Counted from the first letter of the stretch, positions 1-9,154 are shown. The stretch is 44,197 nt of DNA from Clostridium sp. AM49-4BH (GCF_003478335.1 NZ_QUFB01000024.1:1-44197); one strand, 5' to 3'. Translations and numbers: made by a program. The notes: a model not told the origin generated them from the sequence alone.

Positions 1-109
1 CTTCAGATTCCACCTCACGATGGACACCCTTGGTCTTGGCTGTATCCTTCCCACTACTAGGGCGGATTAGGGACTTTCACCCATTGGCGACGTGCGCCGC
101 AAGGCGCAC
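1..109 (-). mobile_element. 5' end of a group IIC intron (partial, continues past the left edge)
   Basis: Read on the minus strand from 109, the sequence starts GTGCG, the expected group II 5' terminus. It then forms a perfect 7-bp hairpin (GTGCGCC/GGCGCAC, 92-109) and continues with GGGTGAAAGTCCC, a CAAGGGTGTCC block and GTGGAATCTGAAG. These blocks, in this order, match domain I of bacterial group IIC introns such as that of Oceanobacillus iheyensis, recalled from memory. The intron begins about 11 bases after the stem of the gltX terminator, the insertion preference typical of class C introns. Domains II-VI and any reverse transcriptase lie outside the window, so integrity is unknown. Confidence 0.8.
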
Positions 110-112
110 CTC

Positions 113-141
113 AATAAAAGGGCAACGCATTAACGTTGCCC
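113..141 (-). terminator. Intrinsic terminator of gltX
   Basis: On the minus strand an 8-bp perfect stem (GGGCAACG/CGTTGCCC, 120-141, 6-base loop) is followed by TTTTATT. It lies 24 bases after the gltX stop and is the likely end of the fabV-to-gltX transcript. It probably also served as the target for the adjacent intron. Confidence 0.9.
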
Positions 142-164
142 CTGTATGAATTACTTTTGATCTT

Positions 165-1640
165 CTATTCTTCATCTGCTGCCTCGCTCAGCATTTCAAT
201 TCCTTTACGGATACGTGCAAGCGACTCCTCTTTTCCAAGGATTTCCATAATCTCATATGCACCGCCCGGTGTCATCTGTTTGCCGGAAACTGCAGTTCGA
301 AGTGGCCACAGTACACGACCATTTTTCAACTCTTTTTCTGCGATATAGGCTTTGCATACTTCCTCAATCTCATCAATTGAGAAATCTGTCATTGCCTCCA
401 GTCGTGGTAACATATCTTGCAACACTTCCAATGAATTCTCTGTGTTGGTCTTCATCTTCTTGTGTGTATACATCGCTACATCATACTCTGGTAATTCCTC
501 AAAGAAGTCAATCTTCTCTTTGATATCCGGAAATACTTCAATACGCGTCTTCAGCAATTCAGCGATCTTCTTAAGATCGTAATCTTTCGTCACCACTTCT
601 TTAACAACCGGAAGAGCATGCTCCATATATGCATCCATATCCATTGCCTTGATATATTCACCGTTCATCCAACGCAGTTTTACAATATCAAAAACAGCCG
701 GAGATTTACTAATATGATGGTAATCAAACACTTCCTCTAGCTCTTTCAGTGAGAAAATCTCTCTGTCTTCTGTCGGACTCCAGCCCAGTAACGCAACAAA
801 GTTAATGATTGCCTCTGGCAAAAATCCCTGATCCAACAAATCTTCTACAGATGAATGTCCACAGCGTTTTGAAAGCTTTTTATGATTCTCATCTGTAATG
901 GTTGGACAATGTACATACTCCGGCACTTCCCAGCCAAACGCCTCATACAGACGATTATATTTTGGAGCAGATGAAAGATACTCATTGCCTCGCACTACAT
1001 GAGTGATCTCCTGCAAATGATCGTCTACAACATTCGCAAAATTATATGTTGGATAACCATCTGTCTTGATCAAGATCATATCATCAAGTTCTGCATTATC
1101 TACCTCAATATCGCCGTAAATGGCATCATGAAAGGTCGTTGTTCCCTCTGTCGGATTGTTCTGACGAATAACGTAAGGAATCCCTGCGTCAAGCTTTGCC
1201 TGAACTTCTTCTTTGGAAAGATGCAGACAATGCTTATCATATTTTGCAATTTCCTTGCCATCTTCTGTTTTACTGGATGCTCTCAGCTCTTCCAAACGCT
1301 CTTTCGTACAGAAGCAGTAATAAGCCTCTCCTTTTTCCACCAATTGTTTAGCATAGTCCAAGTACACACCTGTCTTCATACGTTCACTCTGCACATATGG
1401 ACCATAACCACCATCTTTGTCTGGTCCTTCATCGTGCTGCAATCCGGTAAGTTTCATTGTATTATAAATGATATCCAACGCTTCCGGCACAAAACGCTCC
1501 TGATCGGTATCTTCAATACGAAGCACAAACGTTCCATGTTCATGGCGTGCGATCAGATACTCATACAATGCGGTTCTCAAATTACCTACATGCATGCGTC
1601 CTGTTGGACTAGGTGCAAATCTTGTTCTTATCTTGCTCAT
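165..1640 (-). CDS. gltX: Glutamate-tRNA ligase
   Basis: Cytosolic class I aminoacyl-tRNA synthetase that charges tRNA-Glu (and possibly tRNA-Gln for later amidation) with glutamate. At 491 residues it is normal for GltX. The N-terminus has the HIGH-type motif [10 protein letters not shown] (residues 10-19) and the KMSKS-type loop reads KLSKR (255-259), the usual GltX form. The start follows AGGAGG by 8 bases, and this ribosome site lies inside the coding end of the upstream sirtuin-like gene, so the two frames overlap by 32 bases and translation is probably coupled. Last gene of a minus-strand run, followed by an intrinsic terminator. Confidence 0.97.
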   Translation of the reverse strand: MSKIRTRFAPSPTGRMHVGNLRTALYEYLIARHEHGTFVLRIEDTDQERFVPEALDIIYNTMKLTGLQHDEGPDKDGGYGPYVQSERMKTGVYLDYAKQLVEKGEAYYCFCTKERLEELRASSKTEDGKEIAKYDKHCLHLSKEEVQAKLDAGIPYVIRQNNPTEGTTTFHDAIYGDIEVDNAELDDMILIKTDGYPTYNFANVVDDHLQEITHVVRGNEYLSSAPKYNRLYEAFGWEVPEYVHCPTITDENHKKLSKRCGHSSVEDLLDQGFLPEAIINFVALLGWSPTEDREIFSLKELEEVFDYHHISKSPAVFDIVKLRWMNGEYIKAMDMDAYMEHALPVVKEVVTKDYDLKKIAELLKTRIEVFPDIKEKIDFFEELPEYDVAMYTHKKMKTNTENSLEVLQDMLPRLEAMTDFSIDEIEEVCKAYIAEKELKNGRVLWPLRTAVSGKQMTPGGAYEIMEILGKEESLARIRKGIEMLSEAADEE

Positions 1641-2430
1641 TCTTTTCTGCCTCCTGAATTTTGTCTTTCTGCTTCTTTTTCTTATTCTGCGGAAGAGGAA
1701 TGTCTACCACATACTTAAACAATTCACATAAATCCCCATACGCACGATAGTTGGCGCGATCATCACCTACCATCTCGTGGGTATTTAACAGAAGCATTTT
1801 ATCGCCTTTATAGTATTTCGTCAAATTTAAACACAACGGAGATCTTATTGATGTTCCAACGATCAGTAAAAGATCAGCGTTTTCTACAGCATTTGCTGCA
1901 GCCGATATTTTGCCATTGTCTACCATTTCGCCTAGCAAAGTAAATCCAGGCCGCAATGGCACACCACACTTCGTACATGACGGTATTCCTACCGCATGTC
2001 GTATAAAGTCTGATCCGTATACCTTACCACAGTTTGGACAATAGTTCTTCTCCACAGAACCATGAAGCTCTATCACGTCATCGCAACCAGCCATCTCATA
2101 TAATGGATATACCGTTCGCTTCACGATCGCATCAAGCTTTCCTGCCTGCTGAAGACGCAAAGCACCTTCGTGTATCGAAGTCGGTTGCAATGCGCAATTT
2201 AGTATGATCTCCTTATAATATTGGTAAAATATCTCTACCCTTTTTGACAAAAACATGGATGAAATAATTTCATCATTCGAGTATCCATATTTTTGCTCAA
2301 TATCATATGCAATATGTTCTGCGCGAACGCCATTTAATCCCGCTGCGCGTGCCACGCCAAGTCCACTGATCAACACAATATGGTCACTCTCTCTAGTCAA
2401 TTTTCTCATTGCCTTTAATGAAGCTTCCAT
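1609..2430 (-). CDS. Divergent (probably non-canonical) sirtuin-family protein
   Basis: A 273-residue Sir2-family protein. The fold is recognised from a zinc ribbon (CPNC at 131-134, CTKC at 152-155), the ELHGS motif with the family's catalytic histidine (His123), and VGTS near residue 211. The other signatures are replaced. GAGIS with its downstream DFR reads GLGVAR...NGVR (23-36), and the QNID motif reads KRTVYP near 104-109. These positions contact NAD in canonical deacylases, so classic NAD-dependent deacetylase activity is doubtful. The C-terminus is a Lys/Glu-rich tail (about 245-273). The ATG at 2430 was chosen because GGGAGG sits 7 bases upstream. It lies between a kinase-like gene and gltX, which it overlaps. 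Confidence 0.8.
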   Translation of the reverse strand: MEASLKAMRKLTRESDHIVLISGLGVARAAGLNGVRAEHIAYDIEQKYGYSNDEIISSMFLSKRVEIFYQYYKEIILNCALQPTSIHEGALRLQQAGKLDAIVKRTVYPLYEMAGCDDVIELHGSVEKNYCPNCGKVYGSDFIRHAVGIPSCTKCGVPLRPGFTLLGEMVDNGKISAAANAVENADLLLIVGTSIRSPLCLNLTKYYKGDKMLLLNTHEMVGDDRANYRAYGDLCELFKYVVDIPLPQNKKKKQKDKIQEAEKNEQDKNKICT

Positions 2431-2508
2431 AATAATCCTCCCTTCTCCCACAGCCCTGCAAATTATGGGGCCGTCAGACACCAATTTGCAATTTTTGATC
2501 CGTCTGGA

Positions 2509-3120
2509 TCATTTTTCCCCTAAATACTTACAAATACACTCCACTGTTTGGTCGATGCCAACAAAATCACTACGTATAACCATATCATAGTTATTAAGAT
2601 TGGTCCATTTCTCACCTACATGGTAATTGTAATAATTCGCTCGTCTTTTGTCATTTTTCAATATGATATCTGCTGCCTTATCCGGTGCTTCTCCATATTC
2701 TGATATCACTCGATCAATTCGAAACTTCATGGATGCTTTCACAAACAAATTGACAATATTGTCCCGCTCTTTGAGAACATAGTCGGCACATCTGCCAACA
2801 ATAACACACGGTCCCTCATCTGCCACTTTACGAATGACATCCGATTGTGCCAAAAAAATTCTATCATCCAACGATAATCCATTGAATCCAAAATCTTGAT
2901 TGCCATACACATTGATCCCCATTGCAAGAGAATATAACAGACTGTTTGTCGCTCGATCCTCTGCTTTTGCAAAATTTTCCTCTGCAAAACCACTCTCTTT
3001 CGCAGCTCTGGTGATCAATTCATTGTCATAAAATGGAATTCCATAATATTCTGCTACTTTCTGTCCAATCTCTCTACCACCGCTGCCATACTGTCTGCCA
3101 ATTGTGATTACCTTGTTCAT
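2509..3120 (-). CDS. Cytidylate kinase-like family protein
   Basis: A 203-residue P-loop protein of the cytidylate-kinase-like family often annotated in Clostridia. It opens with ITIGRQYGSGGREIG (about 5-19), a Walker A-like loop, followed by a segment (PFYDNELI) typical of this family. The substrate is unknown, and it is shorter than and distinct from the Cmk of CMP salvage. GGAGG lies 8 bases before the ATG. It sits 57 bases after fabV and 78 bases before the sirtuin-like gene on the same strand, with no terminator seen between them, so the four genes are probably one operon. Confidence 0.85.
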   Translation of the reverse strand: MNKVITIGRQYGSGGREIGQKVAEYYGIPFYDNELITRAAKESGFAEENFAKAEDRATNSLLYSLAMGINVYGNQDFGFNGLSLDDRIFLAQSDVIRKVADEGPCVIVGRCADYVLKERDNIVNLFVKASMKFRIDRVISEYGEAPDKAADIILKNDKRRANYYNYHVGEKWTNLNNYDMVIRSDFVGIDQTVECICKYLGEK

Positions 3121-3177
3121 ACTAGCACCTCCAATCTCACTGTCTACACCTTCCGCTTCAACCAGAGTATTTCAAGA

Positions 3178-4368
3178 TCATTCTGCAGAAATTATGCTCG
3201 GAATTGATGTCTGAATATTAACATCCGCATCATAATCCACGCCTTCTATACGAAATCCAAATATTTCGTAAAACTCCTGCCAATACCCATCAATATCCGT
3301 TAGTTCTGACAGGTTTTCCGGAGAAATTTTCTTCCAGATCTTTTTAACCTCCTCTTGAACCTCCGGTTTCATTTCATAATCATCCATACGGATCAAATGA
3401 TTCTCATCTGTAGGCACTCCCCCCTCCACGCAAAGTCTGTCATGAACAAGTCGATACATTTGCTCAATACAGCCTTCGTGTAAATTCAATTCCTTCATCA
3501 CCTTGAATAGAATTGATATATACAACGGAACGATCGGAATTGCGCTGCTTGACTGTGTTACCACCGCCTTATTAACTGCAACATATGCCTCTGTTCCCTG
3601 TATGTGTTCATTGATTTTATCTGCTGTGCGATACAGATCCTGCTTTGCCTGACCAATACTTCCATCATAATAGATCGGATACGTAAGCTCCGGTCCAATG
3701 TAGGAATATGCAACTGTCTTCGCACCATCCGCCAACACATCTGCTTCCTGCAATGCTTCCATCCAAAGCATCCAGTCCTCGCCACCCATAACCTTGATCG
3801 TATCATTGATCTCCTCCTCAGTCGCAGGCGGAATCGTTACTGTGGTGAGTTCATTTGTCAACAAATCAATACTTTGATTCGTAAATTCTTTATCTACTGT
3901 TTTCAAAACAGAACGATATGTCACCCCATCCGGAGCCTTACGACGCGGTGCTGCAAGACTGTAAATCACCATATCCACCTGACCAAAGTCTTTCTTGATC
4001 AATGCGATCGTCTCCTCTTTAATCTCCTGAGAATACGCATCTCCATTAATTGACTTCGCATAATGACCATCATTCTGTGCAAACTGCTCAAACGCCGCTG
4101 TGTTGTACCAGCCTGCGCTGGCTGTTCTCTTCTCCTTACCGGGCTTGTCAAAAATAACACCGATAGAATCTGCGCCACAAGCATATGTAAGTGCAATTCG
4201 GCTTGCGAGCCCATAACCCATAGACGCCCCCAACACAAGTACTTTCTTAGGGCCTTCTGCTTTCGGCTGAGACTTAACATATTCAATCTGTCTTCTCACT
4301 GATTCTTTACATCCCTCCGGATGCGCCGTCGTGCACATAAATCCTTTAACTTTTGGCTGAACTACCAT
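3178..4368 (-). CDS. fabV: Enoyl-ACP / trans-2-enoyl-CoA reductase (FabV/Ter family)
   Basis: NAD(P)H-dependent reductase of 396 residues, the usual FabV/Ter length. The Rossmann segment KVLVLGASMGYGLASRIA lies near residues 44-61, and the family's Tyr-x8-Lys active site is present as YYDGSIGQAK. FabV reduces enoyl-ACP in fatty acid synthesis, while the near-identical Ter family reduces crotonyl-CoA to butyryl-CoA in anaerobes. The sequence alone does not separate the two roles. The ATG at 4368 has GGAGG 5 bases upstream; an upstream in-frame start at 4410 lacks a good ribosome site. A good promoter lies about 165 bases upstream. Confidence 0.93.
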   Translation of the reverse strand: MVVQPKVKGFMCTTAHPEGCKESVRRQIEYVKSQPKAEGPKKVLVLGASMGYGLASRIALTYACGADSIGVIFDKPGKEKRTASAGWYNTAAFEQFAQNDGHYAKSINGDAYSQEIKEETIALIKKDFGQVDMVIYSLAAPRRKAPDGVTYRSVLKTVDKEFTNQSIDLLTNELTTVTIPPATEEEINDTIKVMGGEDWMLWMEALQEADVLADGAKTVAYSYIGPELTYPIYYDGSIGQAKQDLYRTADKINEHIQGTEAYVAVNKAVVTQSSSAIPIVPLYISILFKVMKELNLHEGCIEQMYRLVHDRLCVEGGVPTDENHLIRMDDYEMKPEVQEEVKKIWKKISPENLSELTDIDGYWQEFYEIFGFRIEGVDYDADVNIQTSIPSIISAE

Positions 4369-4531
4369 TTTTATCCTCCATTTTCTTATCTGTAATGAAT
4401 CGATCAACATCTACATATGTTGAATTATCCTCTCATATATACTTCCCGGTACTACAATAATAACCTTGCTGTTTCTCCATTCAAATTACGATGTTTTAGG
4501 GTTATTATAGCACAAAAAAGATAGTAATTCA

Positions 4532-4560
4532 ATCGTACACGCACTCGCAACATATGTCAA
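4532..4560 (-). promoter_or_regulatory. Promoter of the fabV operon
   Basis: Minus-strand TTGACA (4560-4555), a 17-base spacer and TACGAT (4537-4532), reading toward fabV with a leader of about 155 bases. The -35 is perfect. No operator was recognised. The 4369-4531 leader holds no gene. Confidence 0.7.
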
Positions 4561-4596
4561 GTAATAATTTTTTTAATTTTTTTTACAACATTTCTC

Positions 4597-4625
4597 TTTA
4601 CAAGGAACATTTGTTCTGCTATACT
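4597..4625 (+). promoter_or_regulatory. Promoter of the Mrr-like / helicase operon
   Basis: TTTACA (4597-4602), a 17-base spacer and TATACT (4620-4625), about 30 bases before the ATG at 4657. The spacer contains a LexA-type palindrome, so the promoter is probably repressed when LexA is bound. Confidence 0.75.
4605..4616. promoter_or_regulatory. LexA (SOS) box
   Basis: GAACATTTGTTC fits the Gram-positive LexA/DinR consensus GAAC-N4-GTTC exactly. It lies wholly between the -35 and -10 elements of the operon promoter, the classic repressor position. From this one would infer induction of the downstream nuclease/helicase operon by DNA damage. Confidence 0.75.
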
Positions 4626-4656
4626 ACTAATACCCCAAAAGAAAGGAATTGTTTGT

Positions 4657-5220
4657 ATGAGACCTCGTTACATTACTATCCGCTTGGCAATCTCCACATG
4701 TTTGTGCATGATAGCTGTCCTAGGTTGTCTTTTGTCTTTATTTTACAAGGGAACACCTACTGCTTTACGAACTCCCGGAGCAGCTTTTTGTGGACTGAGC
4801 AGCTTATTCATTATATATAGGATCATATGCCTGTCACATAAAAGATCCATCTTCCGCAAAGGTGTTTATCACTCCCGCGACCTTGACCAGATATCCGGTG
4901 CTGATTTCGAGGCACTATCTTGTGATATACTGGTAGCAAACGGTTTCGAATTTGCAGAGAATACGCAGGCAAGTGTTGATTTTGGTGTAGATGTTTTGGC
5001 AAGACGCGAGGGTATAACTTACGCGATCCAGTGCAAACGTTATGACTCCCCGGTTGGTATTGATGCTGTACAACAGGTCTATGCCGGGCGTGCATATTAC
5101 GAATGCCATGTCGCAATGGTACTTACCAACCAATATTTTACCGGAAGCGCACGCAAGCTGGCAGATAAAATAGGTGTTGTTCTGTGGGATCGAGATATGT
5201 TGGAAGAACTATTACAGTAG
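4657..5220 (+). CDS. Membrane-anchored Mrr-type PD-(D/E)XK endonuclease
   Basis: A 187-residue protein with two predicted membrane segments (about 8-29 and 41-59) followed by a soluble Mrr-like nuclease domain (about 75-187). Catalytic residues are visible: Glu85 in the opening helix, Asp112 in FGVDVLA, and Gln125-x-Lys127 in IQCKRY. Mrr-family domains cut foreign, modified or broken DNA; membrane-tethered forms are known but poorly characterised. The gene follows a promoter with a SOS box and is separated by 18 bases from the helicase gene, so the two are co-expressed. The DNA target is unknown. Confidence 0.88.
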   Translation: MRPRYITIRLAISTCLCMIAVLGCLLSLFYKGTPTALRTPGAAFCGLSSLFIIYRIICLSHKRSIFRKGVYHSRDLDQISGADFEALSCDILVANGFEFAENTQASVDFGVDVLARREGITYAIQCKRYDSPVGIDAVQQVYAGRAYYECHVAMVLTNQYFTGSARKLADKIGVVLWDRDMLEELLQ

Positions 5221-5238
5221 TCCAGGAAGGAGGCTCTT

Positions 5239-7803
5239 ATGCACACATGTAAAGTATCTGTCCGTGACTTGGTGGAATTTATATTACGCTCCGGTGATAT
5301 TGTATCTTCTTCTACCGGCATCCGAGATACTGATGCTATGCAGGAAGGCACTCGTATTCACAAAAAGCTGCAAAAGCAGATGGGATCACAATACCATGCC
5401 GAAGTCCCATTAAAATACACATCCTCTGTGTGCTATGATAACCTTTCTTTTGCAATATCCGTGGAAGGACGCGCTGACGGCATATTCCCGAAATCTCTCC
5501 TTCCAAGGCTGTACGATTTTGCTGACTCTTCAAGCGAGATCCCCCTAGAAACCGAGGCCGAGCATACCCATCCGATAATCCCATGCCGCACTATAATTCA
5601 TGATGATTCCGAGGCACCTACTGACTTTATTGATGAGATCAAGGGCATATATCGCAATGTACACACAATGTACGAGCCCATTGCCGTTCACCGTGCTCAG
5701 GCGCTGTGTTATGCGTATATTTATGCCTCACAGGAACACCTTTCATCCATTGGTATCCGCATCACTTATTGCCATATTCCCACGGAAGATATCCGCTATT
5801 TTTATGAAGTGATCACCTATGAGGACCTTCACCGATTTTATGAAACACTATTAACGGAATACGCAAAGTGGCTTGCTTGGCAGATACACTGGCAAGAAGA
5901 ACGCGATGCCTCTATACGCCCGTTGGAATTTCCGTTTGTATATCGTAACGGACAGGCCGATCTTGTGAAAGGTGTCTACCAATCTATCCTACGACAAAAA
6001 CGGCTCTACATCGAAGCCCCTACCGGCGTAGGCAAAACAATTGCAACAATATTTCCCGCCGTTAAAGCAATGGGGGAACATTTGACAGGGAAAATCTTTT
6101 ACCTGACCGCCAAAACGATTACTCGTACGGTTGCTGAAAACACCTTCGCACTTCTGGCCAACCACCATGCAGCCCTCAAAAGTATCACCTTAACTGCCAA
6201 AGATAAGATCTGCATTCTAGAGAAAGCAAACTGTCATCCGGCAAATTGCGAACGTGCCAAAGGTCATTTTGACCGTATTAACGATGCCGTATATGATCTT
6301 ATCACTCACGAATCACAGATCACTCGTGATATCGTAACGCAATACGCCTTAAAGCATGAAGTATGTCCTTTCGAGCTCAGTCTGGATGCTTCTCTTTGGT
6401 GCGATGCTGTGATCGGCGACTATAATTATGCCTTTGACCCGGATAGCCACCTCAAACGCTTTTTTTCAGATGGCACTGCCGGAAGTACAGCGAATCTTTT
6501 TTTAGTAGATGAAGCACACAATTTGGTTGACCGTGCCCGCGATATGTACTCTGCAGTTTTGATCAAAGAAGACGTGTTAGAGACCAAACGTCTCCTTAAA
6601 ACCAAAAGCAAAAAGATCACAGCTTCTTTAGAAAGTGTAAATCGTGCACTTTTAGATCTGAAAAGACAATGTGACGAACTTCTCATCTGCACACTGTCTA
6701 TGACAGATGCTTTGTTAGGACGCTTACTTCGACTTCAAAGTGTAATGGATGAGTTTTTACAAGATCCCTCTTTCAGTGAGAAAAAATTATCGGAGGAACA
6801 ATTTAGCCAATTACTGGATTTTTACTTTAACATCCGTTCCTTTGTAAATGTATATGAGTTGGTTGATGAACACTATCTGATTTATTGCGACTATAATGAT
6901 AACAGCAATTTCTGTGTTCATTTACAATGTATGAATCCATCTGCCAACCTGGAACAGTACCTTGCCATGGGACGCTCCGCTATTTTTTTCTCTGCAACAC
7001 TGCTTCCTATTCAATACTATAGAGAGCAACTTGCAAGCCGTCCTGAAGATTACGCTATCTATGCCCCATCGCCGTTCCCTGGTCACAACCGACTATTACT
7101 GGTCGGTCGGGATGTCAGCACTAAATACAGTCGACGCGGAGCTGCAATGTATGCCCGAATTGTAGACTATATATTACGATTTGTGCATGCCAGATCGGGC
7201 AACTATATGGTCTTTGTTCCATCCTATAAGATGCTGCAGGATATCTATGATATGATCGCCTCCTCTGATGCCAGTCAAGATCTAACTCTGCTTACACAAA
7301 ATGCCACAATGGATGAGCAAGAACGAGAAGAGTTTCTGGCGCATTTTTCAGAATCTCCCACCACAACGACTGTAGGATTATGCGTCTTGGGCGGAATATT
7401 TAGCGAAGGAATAGATTTGAAGGCAGAACGACTGATAGGTGCTGTGATTGTGGGAACAGGCCTGCCAATGGTTTGCAATGAAAATGAACTCTATCGACAA
7501 TTTTTTGACGGGGAAATTTCATCATTTTCAACAGGTTCTGAAAACGACGAAGCAACAATAAGAAACACCAGACATGGTTTTTCTTATGCATACCAATATC
7601 CGGGCATGAATAAAGTCCTGCAAGCAGCCGGACGTGTCATCCGTACCGAGCAGGACTATGGTTGTATCCTTTTATTAGACGATCGTTTTTTGCAGGGCAG
7701 TTATCAATCCCTCTTCCCACGTGAGTGGTTTCCGCATTATACAGTCACCCCTGAGACTATGACTGAACACTTGCTCAAGTTTTGGGAGGCACACAGCACT
7801 TAA
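5239..7803 (+). CDS. DinG/XPD-family DNA helicase with N-terminal Cas4-like PD-(D/E)XK nuclease
   Basis: An 854-residue two-part enzyme. Residues 1-170 carry RecB/Cas4-type nuclease motifs: His41 (GTRIH), Asp80 (VEGRAD), Glu133-x-Lys135 (DEIKG), then QALCY as the QxxxY motif. The rest is an XPD/DinG-type superfamily 2 helicase with Walker A EAPTGVGKT (259-267), VDEAH (423-427) and motif VI QAAGRVIR near 790. Cys334, Cys342, Cys347 and Cys386 are placed as in the Fe-S cluster of XPD/DinG. Such enzymes unwind 5'-to-3' on damaged or structured DNA. It is the second gene of a SOS-box operon, with GGAGG upstream of the ATG. Joint action with the Mrr-like protein is inferred. Confidence 0.9.
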   Translation: MHTCKVSVRDLVEFILRSGDIVSSSTGIRDTDAMQEGTRIHKKLQKQMGSQYHAEVPLKYTSSVCYDNLSFAISVEGRADGIFPKSLLPRLYDFADSSSEIPLETEAEHTHPIIPCRTIIHDDSEAPTDFIDEIKGIYRNVHTMYEPIAVHRAQALCYAYIYASQEHLSSIGIRITYCHIPTEDIRYFYEVITYEDLHRFYETLLTEYAKWLAWQIHWQEERDASIRPLEFPFVYRNGQADLVKGVYQSILRQKRLYIEAPTGVGKTIATIFPAVKAMGEHLTGKIFYLTAKTITRTVAENTFALLANHHAALKSITLTAKDKICILEKANCHPANCERAKGHFDRINDAVYDLITHESQITRDIVTQYALKHEVCPFELSLDASLWCDAVIGDYNYAFDPDSHLKRFFSDGTAGSTANLFLVDEAHNLVDRARDMYSAVLIKEDVLETKRLLKTKSKKITASLESVNRALLDLKRQCDELLICTLSMTDALLGRLLRLQSVMDEFLQDPSFSEKKLSEEQFSQLLDFYFNIRSFVNVYELVDEHYLIYCDYNDNSNFCVHLQCMNPSANLEQYLAMGRSAIFFSATLLPIQYYREQLASRPEDYAIYAPSPFPGHNRLLLVGRDVSTKYSRRGAAMYARIVDYILRFVHARSGNYMVFVPSYKMLQDIYDMIASSDASQDLTLLTQNATMDEQEREEFLAHFSESPTTTTVGLCVLGGIFSEGIDLKAERLIGAVIVGTGLPMVCNENELYRQFFDGEISSFSTGSENDEATIRNTRHGFSYAYQYPGMNKVLQAAGRVIRTEQDYGCILLLDDRFLQGSYQSLFPREWFPHYTVTPETMTEHLLKFWEAHST

Positions 7804-7819
7804 CTTTCCGTCCGTTTGC

Positions 7820-7934
7820 CAGGAATAATAACTCCCGTTATCATAAACGGCTGTCCCTGTTTATCCGGAACAACTGTCCCTGTTTATCTGGAACGGCTGC
7901 CCCCGTTTATCAAGAGCGGTAATCTCCGTTTATC
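7820..7934 (-). repeat. Five 23-bp tandem repeats overlapping the 3' end of argJ
   Basis: On the minus strand five consecutive units of exactly 23 bases each begin GATAAAC or GATAACG: 7934-7912, 7911-7889, 7888-7866, 7865-7843 and 7842-7820. The middle ones share the core AACAGGGACAG. The first unit is the last codons of argJ, and the stop codon lies at the junction with the second. The pattern looks like repeated duplication of the gene end into the region between the convergent helicase and argJ genes. Confidence 0.9.
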
Positions 7935-9154
7935 TTCACATAATCGTATGTAAGATCACAGCCCCATGCCTTAGCAGATGCTTCGCCCTGATTCAAATGA
8001 ACATGAATATAAATTTCATCTTTGTTCAATATTTTGGCCGCTTCTTCCTCGGAAAAAGCAACCCCTGCACCATTTTTACATACTGCTACTGTTCCGACTT
8101 CTGACTCCAACTCTACTGCCACTTTGTCAATATCGAACTCCGCTTCCGCATAACCAATTGCGCAAAGGATTCTTCCCCAGTTAGCATCTTCTCCGAACAT
8201 AGCACATTTAAACAATGGGGATCGGATTACACTCTTCGCCACAACAATTGCTGTTTCCTGATCCGGTGCTCCATCACAAGAGCATTCTAAAAATTTAGAA
8301 GCACCCTCTCCATCTGCTGCCAACATTTTGGTCATATTCTCCATAACAACGTACAATGCTTTTTTAAACAGATCGAAATCAGCATTTTCCTCCGTAATCT
8401 CTGCATTTCCGGCTAAACCATTTGCCATAACACTAACCATGTCATTTGTGGAAGTATCACCATCTATACTCAAACAGTTGTATGTAACTTTAACAACTTC
8501 TGATAATGCCGCCTGTATCATTTCTCCGGAAATTGCCACATCCGTCGTGATAAAGTTAAGAGTGGTAGCCATATTAGGATGGATCATGCCGCTGCCTTTT
8601 GCCATGCCACCTAGTCTACATTTCTTACCATCCAAAAGAAATTCTACTGCAACCTCTTTCTGTACGGTATCTGTTGTCATAATTGCTTTTGCCGCAGCAT
8701 CGTGTCCATCGATGCTTAATCCCTCTGCGAGTTCATGCATAGCATTTGCAAACGGCTCTACAGACATTGGTGCTCCGATGACACCGGTTGAAGCAACAAT
8801 AACACGATCTGCTGTAATCCCCAATTCGTCAGCTGTTAACTTACAAACAGCATTTGCCACTTCTACACCATTGGCATTACAGGTATTCGCATTCTTCGAA
8901 TTCACGATCACTGCCTGTGCTTTGCCACCACTTTGCGCAAGATTTGCTTTCGTCACCAAAATAGGTGCACCCTTCACTTTATTTTGAGTATATACTGCTG
9001 CTGCTGTACATTCCTTCTCACTAAATATCATTCCAAGATCATTTTTTGTTTTTACCGGATTAATACCGCAATTTAATCCATTAGCCGTAAATCCCTGTGC
9101 AGCACACACACCATTTTCCACATACTCATACCCAGCATACTCTTTCTTTGTCAT
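7910..9154 (-). CDS. argJ: Bifunctional glutamate N-acetyltransferase / ornithine acetyltransferase
   Basis: ArgJ moves the acetyl group from N-acetylornithine to glutamate (and can use acetyl-CoA in bifunctional forms) in cyclic arginine biosynthesis. The 414-residue length is typical. The autocleavage site is visible: KGSGMIHPNMATTLNF, with cleavage between Ala and Thr of MATTL to give alpha and beta chains, the new N-terminal Thr being the nucleophile. ATG 9154 was chosen because GAGGA lies 6 bases upstream; an in-frame start at 9175 is less likely. No other arg genes are in the window. The last codons form the first unit of a 23-bp tandem repeat. Confidence 0.96.
   Translation of the reverse strand: MTKKEYAGYEYVENGVCAAQGFTANGLNCGINPVKTKNDLGMIFSEKECTAAAVYTQNKVKGAPILVTKANLAQSGGKAQAVIVNSKNANTCNANGVEVANAVCKLTADELGITADRVIVASTGVIGAPMSVEPFANAMHELAEGLSIDGHDAAAKAIMTTDTVQKEVAVEFLLDGKKCRLGGMAKGSGMIHPNMATTLNFITTDVAISGEMIQAALSEVVKVTYNCLSIDGDTSTNDMVSVMANGLAGNAEITEENADFDLFKKALYVVMENMTKMLAADGEGASKFLECSCDGAPDQETAIVVAKSVIRSPLFKCAMFGEDANWGRILCAIGYAEAEFDIDKVAVELESEVGTVAVCKNGAGVAFSEEEAAKILNKDEIYIHVHLNQGEASAKAWGCDLTYDYVKINGDYRS

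Noticed and set aside
1..109. End of an insertion sequence transposase
   Set aside because: The conserved GTGCG, GTGAAAGTCCC, AAGGGTGTCC and GAATCTGAAG blocks fit a group IIC intron domain I, and the place behind a terminator supports this.
999..1718. A 239-codon plus-strand frame
   Set aside because: Antisense to gltX, with Cys/Phe/His-rich composition typical of shadow frames and no ribosome site.
8328..8987. A 219-codon plus-strand frame
   Set aside because: It lies wholly antisense to argJ, lacks a ribosome site and has no recognisable domain.
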